A DNA stretch of 47,899 bases from Anaerolineales bacterium (GTDB taxonomy: Bacteria; Chloroflexota; Anaerolineae; Anaerolineales; E44-bin32). The notes below the pieces were generated by a model. That model searched no databases and was not told where the DNA came from. It was given only the letters and a program-made list of their open reading frames with translations. The stretch is taken from assembly GCA_004376895.1 (NCBI GenBank), contig SOIH01000035.1, positions 1-47,899 of the forward strand, in the 5' to 3' direction. Made by a program: the position numbers and the translations under genes. Positions 25,135-33,800 of the stretch are shown here, piece after piece (position 1 is the stretch's first letter; every line of letters starts with the position of its first letter).

Positions 25135-25514
25135 TCCAAATCTTCCTTGAATTCGCCGGTATCCGTTGTGTGAAGGCGTTCAGGTTCATCTTCGAGCACA
25201 TCGATTATTTCAAAAGGGAGTTCAGCCATCATCGGGGGTAGAGGGACGGTAGCGGGTGGTCGAATCCGGCCGGGGTGAGGGGGGACCTCCCGCCGTAGGA
25301 GATCTCCTTCTATGATGCGCCTTCTGAGAATTCGAGGCTCATCCGATAGCCGGCCGACGAAAACGCCATCCACATCGAACACTTTGCGGTCAGGGGATAC
25401 CCATCCAATCCACTCACCAGTAGGGTCGAATATGTGAGGGAATACGAGCAGAGCAGACCAGTCCCCCAGGGTTGTGTAAATTGGTATGGGTTTCTTTCTA
25501 GAATCACGCGTCAT
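25131..25514 (-). CDS. Unknown beta-rich protein
   Basis: I do not recognise this family with confidence. From ATG 25514, which has GGAG 6 nt upstream (ATG 25547 is possible but lacks one), the protein has 127 residues. Short strand repeats (PIPIYTTLGDWSALLVFPHIFDPTGEWIGWVS, then DGVFVGRLSDEPRILRRR) resemble small 'beta-flower'-type domains with D-x-x-G turns. A Pro-rich segment and an acidic tail follow. It is first in the operon with the thioesterase and AAA+ ATPase. Confidence 0.75.
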   Translation of the reverse strand: MTRDSRKKPIPIYTTLGDWSALLVFPHIFDPTGEWIGWVSPDRKVFDVDGVFVGRLSDEPRILRRRIIEGDLLRREVPPHPGRIRPPATVPLPPMMAELPFEIIDVLEDEPERLHTTDTGEFKEDLD

Positions 25515-25634
25515 TAACTTCTCCAGTGTTGTTTGTGCACTTTCCATACCAATTGCGATGAAAAATGAAAATAGAATGTGCGATTGTGCATAACCCTTAA
25601 AATCTGGTGGACAAGGGAACTATCTTCACTACTG

Positions 25635-25663
25635 ATTATACACATCGGGAAACATCCCTCCAA
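25635..25663 (-). promoter_or_regulatory. Promoter of the unknown-thioesterase-AAA+ operon
   Basis: On the minus strand TTGGAG (25663-25658) and TATAAT (25640-25635) are 17 nt apart. The predicted leader is about 80-115 nt, depending on the start codon used. Confidence 0.55.
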
Positions 25664-25682
25664 CGCTGTGAGCCTGAAAGGG

Positions 25683-26180
25683 TCATTCCGCGTCGGAGTA
25701 TGTCCAGATGCGGTTAATAAAGAAGTTCCAAAAAAGCACGACGATCACGGCCAGGGCTAAAGCGAGATTGCGGCCAAGAACGATCGCGTTGAGAAAACCG
25801 AGAGAAGCAATACTCTCCGGCAGGATCGATTGGACAAGTGGGAGGAGATTCTCTGAATATTGAATCAAGGGTGCTTCTGAGAAGGCAAAGATCGGAGTAC
25901 GGATGACGAGGCCGACGAGGTTGACCGATGTGAATTGGATGACCTGTTGGCTGACCGGCTTTGATCTCGAATCGGGATAAGTCCAGTAGCGATTCCAGAG
26001 GAAGTTACTGGTGACGGCTGCCGAGAATGAAATTACACTGGCCACAATACTGGCAACCCCGAGCATATTGGCGAGTAAGTTAAAAGATCCAAAATCAACA
26101 ACCGCACCGATGATGCCAACGACGGAGAATTTAAGAAAGCGGTTGATTTCACGCCGTGTGCGTGGCGAGAACCCGCTCAT
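25683..26180 (-). CDS. GtrA-family membrane protein
   Basis: The 165-residue protein has four hydrophobic segments in the GtrA pattern: [22 protein letters not shown], then [24 protein letters not shown], a third segment and a C-terminal [21 protein letters not shown]. GtrA proteins help move lipid-linked sugars across the membrane. It overlaps the UDP-sugar decarboxylase stop by 4 nt, which fits a shared role in surface-polysaccharide assembly. No glycosyltransferase is directly adjacent. Confidence 0.93.
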   Translation of the reverse strand: MSGFSPRTRREINRFLKFSVVGIIGAVVDFGSFNLLANMLGVASIVASVISFSAAVTSNFLWNRYWTYPDSRSKPVSQQVIQFTSVNLVGLVIRTPIFAFSEAPLIQYSENLLPLVQSILPESIASLGFLNAIVLGRNLALALAVIVVLFWNFFINRIWTYSDAE

Positions 26181-27127
26181 AGACGTTTCTCGAAATCCTC
26201 GATAGTGAGTTTAAGACCCGTTTCAAGATCGACTTCAGGTTCCCAGTTCAAGATTGTCTTAGCGCGGGTGATATCCGGTTGGCGTTGTTGGGGATCGGAG
26301 GGAGCGCGACCATCAGGAACTTTCCGAATGCCGGCTTTGTTGCCGACGATGCGGTTAATTTCTTCAGCGAGTACGAGAATCGACATCTCCTGCGGGTTTC
26401 CCAGGTTGACAGGGTAGTTCTCTTCCGATTGCAGGAGAAGGTAAAGACCTTCTACCAGATCATCGATATAGCAGAAGCTGCGGGTCTGAGAACCATCGCC
26501 GTAGATGGTGAGAGGTTTCCCTTTGAGCGCCTGTACGATGAAATTTGGAATTGCTCGTCCGTCATCCAAGCGCATTCTGGGTCCAAAGGTATTGAAGATC
26601 CGAGCGATGTGTGTGTTGAGATCGTGGTATCGGTGGTAGGCCATCGTGATCGATTCGGCAAAGCGCTTTGCTTCGTCGTATACCGATCGTGGCCCAACGA
26701 TATCTACGTGCCCACAATAGCTCTCCTTCTGCGGGTGCTCCTGGGGATCTCCGTATATCTCAGATGTGGAAGCGAGGAGGAAGGTGGCATCATGAACACG
26801 GGCAACGCCAAGCGCATTGTGCGTTCCCAGGGACCCGACCTTAAGAGTCTGAATGGGCAATTGCGGATAGCCATAAGGAGAAGCGGGATTCGGGCTCGCA
26901 GGAGAAGCCAGGTGCATCACGGCATCGACTTTTCCTGGAATGAAGATGAAGTTAGATACATCGTATTTGATGAACGAGAAATCATCTCGCCCAGCGAGAT
27001 GGCTGATATTCGCGATGTCCCCCGTAACGAGGTTGTCAACAACGACGACTTCGTGATTATCCTTTAATAGACGGTCGCAGAGATGAGATCCGACGAAGCC
27101 CGCGCCTCCAGTTATTAGAATTCTCAA
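26177..27127 (-). CDS. UDP-glucuronate decarboxylase (UDP-xylose synthase) / SDR epimerase
   Basis: The 316-residue extended short-chain dehydrogenase has the NAD-binding [14 protein letters not shown] (7-20), ASPASP (75-80, typical of UDP-xylose synthases), the TSEIYGDP segment (121-128) and active-site Tyr150-x3-Lys154. It probably decarboxylates UDP-glucuronate to UDP-xylose for surface polysaccharides. The start is TTG 27127 with AAGGAGG 5 nt upstream; the next residues are RILITGG, so no later start fits. It is coupled to GtrA. Confidence 0.92.
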   Translation of the reverse strand: MRILITGGAGFVGSHLCDRLLKDNHEVVVVDNLVTGDIANISHLAGRDDFSFIKYDVSNFIFIPGKVDAVMHLASPASPNPASPYGYPQLPIQTLKVGSLGTHNALGVARVHDATFLLASTSEIYGDPQEHPQKESYCGHVDIVGPRSVYDEAKRFAESITMAYHRYHDLNTHIARIFNTFGPRMRLDDGRAIPNFIVQALKGKPLTIYGDGSQTRSFCYIDDLVEGLYLLLQSEENYPVNLGNPQEMSILVLAEEINRIVGNKAGIRKVPDGRAPSDPQQRQPDITRAKTILNWEPEVDLETGLKLTIEDFEKRL

Positions 27128-27185
27128 AGTCGCCTCCTTGCATGATTTAGATAAAACATTTGTCTCGGTTCATTATAATGAGTTC

Positions 27186-28781
27186 CTAGGGTGCCCAATC
27201 CATGATCTGCGTTTGACCATCAGCGGTCAATTGCTGGCCAGCTCCGGTATCGACATCAACGATCCAGAGATCCCCTTTATAAATTACGGCAATTCGATCC
27301 CCGCCGGGCGACCAAACCGGGCCGGGAAGAGATGGTTCTAGTCCGGGATCGCCGGATGGCGGGAACAAGTAGCGTAAATTGCTGCCATCGCGATCCATGA
27401 CCGCTATACGGTAGGTGCTCTCCTGACTCTCTAGCGGCGTGATGGCCTGTAGGAAAGCTACGCGGTACGAGATCTCGGCGGTGTGTGAACTGAGAACTTG
27501 AGAAACAGTTGGGTAAGCAAACATCCCGGTTCGATCGGCAAGTGTAAGCTTCAGATTGCTCCCCATTGTGCGAGCTTCGACATTGAATGCGGGAGATGCT
27601 TGGGGGCTTTCTAAGCCTAGAGGCTCATCATGAGCCACAAAATATATCGTCTGATTGTCCCGTCCCCAAACGAGTCCGGGAACCCAGGCCCAGTCCCCAA
27701 GTGTTTGAAAGGGGATGATATCCTGCAGTGGGACAAGCTCCTTTTTCTCAAGGTCTACAAGACCATAGCTGTCTGCACGGACATATGCAAGGTGGTCACT
27801 GTCGTATCCCCAGACATAGTTCGTTCCCCACCAACCATACTGACCTCCGGCATTGGATTCAATAACTGTGCGGGGTCGGAGGGCACGACCTGCGCTTGTA
27901 AAGGCAATCGTCATCAGGTCATTATTGGCTTGCCAGCCGGGCGAAGCAAGGCTGGGTTCAGAAGTTGAATAGGTAACGGTAAAAGAAGGTTTCTCAGGCA
28001 CCCAATCCGCGAAATGGATTATGTTTCGGACACCCAAGTCGACTATTTCAAACTCAGAGTCATTCATCGAGGCGACCCAGAGCCCGTTTATCGATTCCTC
28101 CTCGGGGGTTTCGCGGGTAAAAAGTAACCATTGTCCATCGGGGGAGATCTCTAGGATACGTCCATCTAGATCGCCGGTAACGACGAGCGGGCGCCGGCTG
28201 CCACTGCTGCCTTCGATGACCCATACATTCCCACTCGTGATATACACCAGGCTGCCATCAATCGCGACCGGTGAATGCGTGCTTTGAGTACCGATCATGA
28301 TTATTTCAGGCACTGGCTCTGTAATAATGACATTCTTGACCGGTGCCCTGGAGACTTCTACGTCTGCTTCGATTAATATCCGATATGTGATTTCTTGTAA
28401 GCCGTTCTGACCTGGTTGTAGAAGGCGTGACTCGCCTTCGGGCAAGGCTTCGTTCCGGACAGTTTGGCGATCAAAAGGGATAATTATTTCCTCAATCTCG
28501 AAACTCTCGAGCACTCGTGTAATATCGATTTCAGTGCCGTCTGATAGGACGGTGTATCCCGGAGGGTTCACTCGATCTAAGGAACCAAGGATCACACCAC
28601 CGGAGTAAAGTGCTTGCTGAACACTTGCGCCAGAATGTACTTCAATAGTTTTGATAGAATCGTCCACTCGTATGAGAACTTGAATCATTCCTGCGGTTGC
28701 CTGCGGTCGAGCGCAAGAACTCAGGATCAAGATGAGTGACGCGGTGAGTTGTACGAATTGACTACGCAGTGTCTGGCTCAT
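27186..28781 (-). CDS. Lipoprotein with DUF348/G5 domains and TolB-like beta-propeller
   Basis: The 531-residue protein has a signal peptide with lipobox LSSC (Cys23), so it should be anchored to the membrane. A DUF348-type domain (about 33-90) is followed by a G5-type domain (about 92-155). The remainder (about 165-531) is a WD/PD40-type propeller with repeated DG-x-x motifs such as SPDGQWLLFTRE, SPGGDRIAVIYKGDLWIVD and MDRDGSNLRYLF. DUF348/G5 modules usually accompany cell-wall enzymes such as resuscitation factors, but no catalytic domain is present. The function is unknown; it may bind wall polymers. Confidence 0.88.
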   Translation of the reverse strand: MSQTLRSQFVQLTASLILILSSCARPQATAGMIQVLIRVDDSIKTIEVHSGASVQQALYSGGVILGSLDRVNPPGYTVLSDGTEIDITRVLESFEIEEIIIPFDRQTVRNEALPEGESRLLQPGQNGLQEITYRILIEADVEVSRAPVKNVIITEPVPEIIMIGTQSTHSPVAIDGSLVYITSGNVWVIEGSSGSRRPLVVTGDLDGRILEISPDGQWLLFTRETPEEESINGLWVASMNDSEFEIVDLGVRNIIHFADWVPEKPSFTVTYSTSEPSLASPGWQANNDLMTIAFTSAGRALRPRTVIESNAGGQYGWWGTNYVWGYDSDHLAYVRADSYGLVDLEKKELVPLQDIIPFQTLGDWAWVPGLVWGRDNQTIYFVAHDEPLGLESPQASPAFNVEARTMGSNLKLTLADRTGMFAYPTVSQVLSSHTAEISYRVAFLQAITPLESQESTYRIAVMDRDGSNLRYLFPPSGDPGLEPSLPGPVWSPGGDRIAVIYKGDLWIVDVDTGAGQQLTADGQTQIMDWAP

Positions 28782-28809
28782 TGTCGTTGAAAAAGGCGGC
28801 TGGTATAAT
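28781..28809 (+). promoter_or_regulatory. Promoter-like sequence on the plus strand, antisense to the lipoprotein gene
   Basis: TTGTCG (28781-28786) and TATAAT (28804-28809) are 17 nt apart. The direction is opposite to both flanking genes and leads through the antisense strand of the downstream lipoprotein toward scpB. A short hairpin (28814-28832) follows and may terminate it. Confidence 0.4.
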
Positions 28810-28813
28810 CGTC

Positions 28814-28832
28814 CTCCGTCAGCCTAACGGAG
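28814..28832. terminator. Weak hairpin at the end of the lipoprotein gene
   Basis: CTCCGT (28814-28819) and ACGGAG (28827-28832) form a 6-bp stem with a 7-nt loop. It overlaps the stop region of the minus-strand gene. There is no T run, so it is a weak terminator at best. Confidence 0.35.
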
Positions 28833-29417
28833 TTCACCAACGATCGCAAGTTGCCCATCGTTGATCACTAGAGATGAAACACGTATCCCAGTAGCAAGCG
28901 AACCTAAGGTTCCGGTGAAAGCCTCTGTGAGAATGGCGGAAATCGTATTTTTGACCGCTTCCGGAACGGGAATCGGACCAACGGAAGCTAAAGTAAGTTC
29001 AAATGTGATTCTACCCTCTTGATCGAGTATTGGCGATATGGAGAGGTGGATATTTGCCCGGAAAATTCCTTGGATAACGTACCCGTAGACCTGGATGGCG
29101 TTCTGCCTTAGAAAGACCTGCGGCTCTTGTAGGAGAGAATCTTCCGCGGCGAGCCTCTTGGCGACAAAGGCATTGAGTTGGCTTTCATCGAGAATGAGCA
29201 TGACCTCACCAGAGTCAAGCGCACTTTCTAATGCAGATTGCCACAAATTCGTAACTTCATTGGCAGCCTGGTCGTTGGCAGTGATGGGTGGAAAAGGTGG
29301 TTCAGGGCCTCCGACATCTACCTGGCAGGCGAGAGTAGCAAGAAACAGGCTGGCCAGAATGGAAGCAAGCGCGAGTGTGCGATGGGTAAGTCTTTGTGAG
29401 TGATTCAAATCATTCAT
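28824..29417 (-). CDS. Unknown lipoprotein
   Basis: I do not recognise the family. From ATG 29417 the protein has 197 residues. The N-terminus is a signal peptide with lipobox LATLAC (Cys31). The mature part begins with a Pro-rich stretch and continues with LMQ-like repeats and a long beta/alpha domain with no known motif. It lies downstream of a possible TATAAT box at 29447-29442 (-), inside scpB. Its 5' end overlaps the scpB start by 22 nt in opposite orientation. GAGG directly precedes the ATG, which is too close to be an ideal ribosome-binding site. Confidence 0.78.
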   Translation of the reverse strand: MNDLNHSQRLTHRTLALASILASLFLATLACQVDVGGPEPPFPPITANDQAANEVTNLWQSALESALDSGEVMLILDESQLNAFVAKRLAAEDSLLQEPQVFLRQNAIQVYGYVIQGIFRANIHLSISPILDQEGRITFELTLASVGPIPVPEAVKNTISAILTEAFTGTLGSLATGIRVSSLVINDGQLAIVGELR

Positions 29418-30049
29418 CCTCGGATGCGGAAATCGCGGCCGATTATAGCACGCAGGAGAAAGAAGCGAACCCGAATGGTTCTGCCCTCGACCTTGCTGCA
29501 AGGATCGAGGCGCTGCTTTTTGTATCGCCTGAGTTGATTCCGATCCCTCAGATCGCGAACGCGTTAAATTCTTCTGTGCGTGAGATCGAAAAGTCGCTGG
29601 AAGATCTCGATAAGGTATTCATCAACCGAGGAATTCGTCTTCAGCGTGCATCCCGAAGTGTTCAGCTTATCACCGCTCCGGAAATATCCGCAGATGTCCA
29701 ACGTTTTCTTGACCTGGAAGAGACCTCTCGGTTGAGTCGGGCGGCATTAGAAGTCCTGGCGATTGTCGCATATCAGGAACCTGTCACCCGACCGCAAATC
29801 GACGCGGTACGAGGGGTTAACTCAGACAGCGTAATGAGGACGCTTCTGAGGCATGGGTTAGTCGACGAGGTTGGAAGGACAGATGGTCCAGGGCGTCCGT
29901 TTATCTATGCTACAACCTCTGATTTTCTCAACCATTTCGGTCTAACCTCCATAGCAGAGCTCCCTCCGCTTAACCTCGAAAGTGAAGTAGGCGAGGTGGA
30001 TGCGAATGGAAACGGGCTTACTGATACTGAGGATGCTGCGAGTGGGTGA
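29396..30049 (+). CDS. scpB: Segregation and condensation protein B
   Basis: The 217-residue protein has the two winged-helix domains of ScpB, the kleisin-associated subunit of the SMC condensin. Visible are RIEALLFVSPELIPIPQIA, the middle SVQLITAPEISADVQRFLD and the second domain LSRAALEVLAIVAYQEPVTRPQIDAVRGV. GRPFIYATTSDFLNHFGL follows. The only start codon before the conserved core is GTG 29396, because the frame is blocked by TAA at 29387. This places its start inside the divergent lipoprotein gene. The usual partner scpA is not in the window. Confidence 0.93.
   Translation: MSDSNHSSSDAEIAADYSTQEKEANPNGSALDLAARIEALLFVSPELIPIPQIANALNSSVREIEKSLEDLDKVFINRGIRLQRASRSVQLITAPEISADVQRFLDLEETSRLSRAALEVLAIVAYQEPVTRPQIDAVRGVNSDSVMRTLLRHGLVDEVGRTDGPGRPFIYATTSDFLNHFGLTSIAELPPLNLESEVGEVDANGNGLTDTEDAASG
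29442..29447 (-). promoter_or_regulatory. TATAAT -10-like box of the lipoprotein gene, inside scpB
   Basis: A perfect TATAAT on the minus strand (29447-29442) has a weak -35 (TTCGCT) 16 nt upstream. The predicted start site would give a leader of about 18 nt before ATG 29417. Confidence 0.4.
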
Positions 30050-30761
30050 GTCAATTCGTCTGCAAAAGGTCTTGGCCCAAGCGGGTGTGGCCTCCCGCAG
30101 AAAGTCTGATGAGTTGATCCGCGATGGCCGGGTGACCGTGAACGGCGGTAAGGCTTCTCTCGGAATGAAGGTTAATCCTGATAAAGTGGAGATTCGTGTC
30201 GATGGCGAAATCATCCAACTGCAATCAGGATTTTTGTATATCTTGCTAAATAAACCACGCGGCGTACTTTCTAGTCTTCGATCACAAGGCGGACGAGCAA
30301 CTGTAAGCGATTTAATTCAGGTGAATCGCCGTATATTCCCAGTTGGGCGGCTCGATCTCGAAAGCGAGGGATTGATCTTGATGACCGATGACGGAGAGCT
30401 TACGAATCGATTAACACATCCCCGCTATCAACATGAGAAGGAATATCGTGTTCTCCTAAATAAGAAACCAGACCAGAAGCAATTAAATTCCTGGAGACGG
30501 GGTGTTGTTTTGGAGGACGGTTTTCGAACGCGTCCAGCAGAGGTGTGGGTTGAAAATTCGAAGGAGCCTTGGGTGCATGTGATCCTCACCGAAGGTCACA
30601 AGCGGCAGATTCGCGAGACTGCGAAAAGCCTTGGTTTGAGAGTTAAGAGATTAGTAAGAATCCGGTTTGCAGATCTTGAAATTGGCGATCTCAAGCCAGG
30701 AGAATGGAGGGAATTGAAGGGGGAAGAAGTCAAGCTGCTGTACCGACTTATTAATTCCTGA
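30033..30761 (+). CDS. Pseudouridine synthase, RluB/RsuA family
   Basis: From ATG 30033 the protein has 242 residues. An S4 RNA-binding domain (RLQKVLAQAGVASRRKSDELI) is followed by the catalytic domain with LLNKPRGVLSS, PVGRLDLESEGLILMTDDGEL, YQHEKEYRV and the C-terminal GHKRQIRETAKSLGL. The catalytic aspartate is in GRLDLESEG. It isomerises a uridine in rRNA, most likely 23S, as in RluB. GTG 30042, with GAGG 9 nt upstream, is also plausible, and the gene overlaps the scpB end in either case. ScpB-RluB pairs are common in bacteria, which supports both calls. Confidence 0.93.
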   Translation: MLRVGESIRLQKVLAQAGVASRRKSDELIRDGRVTVNGGKASLGMKVNPDKVEIRVDGEIIQLQSGFLYILLNKPRGVLSSLRSQGGRATVSDLIQVNRRIFPVGRLDLESEGLILMTDDGELTNRLTHPRYQHEKEYRVLLNKKPDQKQLNSWRRGVVLEDGFRTRPAEVWVENSKEPWVHVILTEGHKRQIRETAKSLGLRVKRLVRIRFADLEIGDLKPGEWRELKGEEVKLLYRLINS

Positions 30762-30842
30762 AGCAGAACTAAGTGCATTGAGTAATGTATCTGTGTGTCG
30801 AAGGTTTATCGTTTATCGCCCATTTCCGGCGAGGGAGAATCT

Positions 30843-33800
30843 ATGACGGAAGAAGCGATCTCATCAAACGAAGAACAGAGCTGGCTGGACCGTACCCTCA
30901 AGCGCAATTTGAGGATTGATCTTGAAGTAGCGGTGTATATCCTCCTGCTCTGCGTGGCAGTGTTTTCGCGATTTTACGATCTTGAAACACGGGTAATGAG
31001 CCATGACGAGAGCCTGCATACCCAGTTCTCATGGTATCTAGCGGAAGGGCGTGGATTTTCTCATGATCCACTTATGCACGGCACTTTTCAGATGCACGTC
31101 GTATCCCTCTCGTATTTTCTTTTCGGTGTATCCGATGCTTCGGCGCGAATTCCAGCCGCGTTCTTCGGTGTGATCGCGATTGGATTAGTTATCTTGTTCC
31201 GTAAGTGGCTCGGGCGCTGGGGGACGCTCGCTGCGACGGCGATGATGGTCTTTTCTCCCTATATGCTCTACTACGATCGCTACGTTCGCAACGAAGCGCT
31301 CGTTGTTCCAATGGCTCTGTTGATGTTTTACGCGGTTTTCCGTTACTTTGAAGACCGTGAAGCGAAATGGCTTTACTTATTAGCCGCCTCACTTGCACTG
31401 CACTTCACAACGAAAGAAACAGCGTTCATCTACACTGCACAACTCCTGGGGTTTCTCGGTGGGTTCTTTGCCGTGCGTATGCTGCGCATGACGTGGAAGC
31501 AAAGCATCCAAAAGATAGGATTCTTTGCCGGTCTTATAACTACTGCGATGGGGGGGGGCTTAGCAGTGGGTATCTTGTTCGGTGAGTGGGGTTCATCAGG
31601 AGAAATTACAAACGCACTTGAACCGACGATAGAAGGGGCGGTATCAATGGGTGTAGGTGCCGCGTCCAGCTTTCCCCTCGGAGCGGTTAGTCTAGTATTG
31701 GCAATTTTTGGTTTAACCCTCATGGCAGTTACATTGGTACTGGCGTTCGGTAAACGCTTGCGTACAGAATTTCCTGAACTCGATTTGCTGGTCATCGTGG
31801 GTACGGTGACACTTCCCCAGTTGGCTGCGCTGCCGGCGAATCTCCTGGGATGGGACCCCCTAGACTATTCCAGTTTCTCGTCTCTAGGCCGGACCATCAT
31901 TCTCGTGGCCTCCCTGTTACTGATCAGCGCAGCTATCGGTGCGCTGTGGGATTGGCGGAAGTGGCTAATCGCTGCTGGTGTTTTTTTCGGCATCTTCATT
32001 GTCTTCTACACCACTCTCTTCACAAACGACGACGGGCTCGCTTCAGGGCTCGTGGGATCTTTAGGGTATTGGTTTGATCAGCACGGCGTCGAACGCGGAG
32101 GACAGCCTTGGTATTACTATCTCTTCGTTCAGATTCCAATCTATGAATATCTTCCCGCGATTGGCTCGATCATGGCTTTCGTGTATTGGATCCGCTTGCG
32201 ACCAGATGATCAGGATCCAGATCCGGGAAGTAGATTTGCGGTTTCCTTCCCGGTTATTGGCTTCCTCGGATTTATGACGATCACCTCACTCATGCTTTAC
32301 TCCTTTTTCGGTGAGAAGATGCCATGGCTGACTGTTCACATTGCCCTGCCAATGATCCTTTTTGGAGGGTGGGGGATAGGCCAGTTTTTAGAAAGAATCA
32401 ACTGGCAGAACTTCAAGAAACAGCGCAGTTGGCTGGTCTTACTGCTTACCCTATTAATGCTTCTTGCTCTGTTGAGAGCGATGGGGGGGGTGTTGGGGGA
32501 GACGCCACCGTTCCAGGGGAGTCAGCTCGACCAGCTTCGAGCGACAACCGGTTTCATCGTTGCGATTGCATTCGCAATTGGTGCTGCAATTGCGATTCGC
32601 CAGCTGTCAGAGGGCATCTCATTCCGGATAATTGCTAGCATGGGGAGTGTATTTCTCCTGGGCGTGTTCTTTATGCTTACAATTCGGACTGGGTTCCGGG
32701 CGGCATTTGTTAACTACGATGATGCAACCGAATATCTGGTCTATGCCCATTCAGCAACAGGTGTGAAGACGGTAATGGATCAAGTCGAGGACCTTTCCAT
32801 CCGAACAACCGATGGTTTGGGGATCCAAGTAGCCTTTGACGATGATGTCTCTTGGCCTCTGAATTGGTACCTTCGGGACTATACCAGCCAGTATTTCTAC
32901 GGGGCTAATCCAACCAGAGAATTGCTAAACTACCCGCTAGTTCTTGTCGGAGACAATAACTGGCATCTCGTTGAACCCCTTCTGGCAGACCGCTTCTTTA
33001 GTTTCGAATACATCCGCATGTGGTGGCCAAATCAGGATTTTTGGAATCTGAAATGGTCAGCGATAGATGCGGAGAGAAGCCGTGATCAATTGCCTGACAG
33101 CGAGCCCTTGTCCCCAATGGGCACCACGGAATATCTCTCGCGTGTTTGGGCGCATATCAAGCCATTCTTCACGGATAGCACCCTGAGATCGGCGGTTTGG
33201 AAGATCTGGCTCGATCGTGATTTTACGGAGTACGCCACTTGGGTGGGGCGAGACATGAGCCTTGCCCGCTGGACTCCTTCGGATCGAATGCGATTGTATA
33301 TTCGCAAGGATATCGCCGCGCAAGTTTGGGATTATGGTGTAACCCCGGCATCCTTTACCCCGCCGATAATTGAAGATCCTTACGCTGACTCCATCATTGA
33401 ACTTGGGGCAGATTTAGTCATCGGTGGAGAGGGATTGTCTCCAGGAGAGTTGTTCCATCCTCGCGATATGACGATAGGACCAGATGGGACGCTTTATGTA
33501 GCGGATACGCTTAACCACCGCATACAGATGTTTAGCCCCGAGGGACAGATCTTGACAACTTGGGGTGGTTTCGGTGATTCCCAAACGGGAGGGGCAGAAG
33601 ATGGGACGTTTAATGAACCGTGGGGCCTTGGCGTCGCTCCGAATGGGAATGTATACGTTGCTGACACCTGGAATCATCGAATTCAGTGGTTCTCACCTGA
33701 TGGCACCTTCTTAGGTTCGTTTGGGCAGGAGGGGCTGGGGGATGAGCCCTACTCGTTCTGGGGACCTCGTGATGTCGCCGTTGATAGTCAGGGTCGAGTG

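Noticed and set aside
26279-27067. Plus-strand open frame of 262 codons
   Set aside because: It lies entirely antisense to the UDP-glucuronate decarboxylase, has no family motif and no ribosome-binding site.
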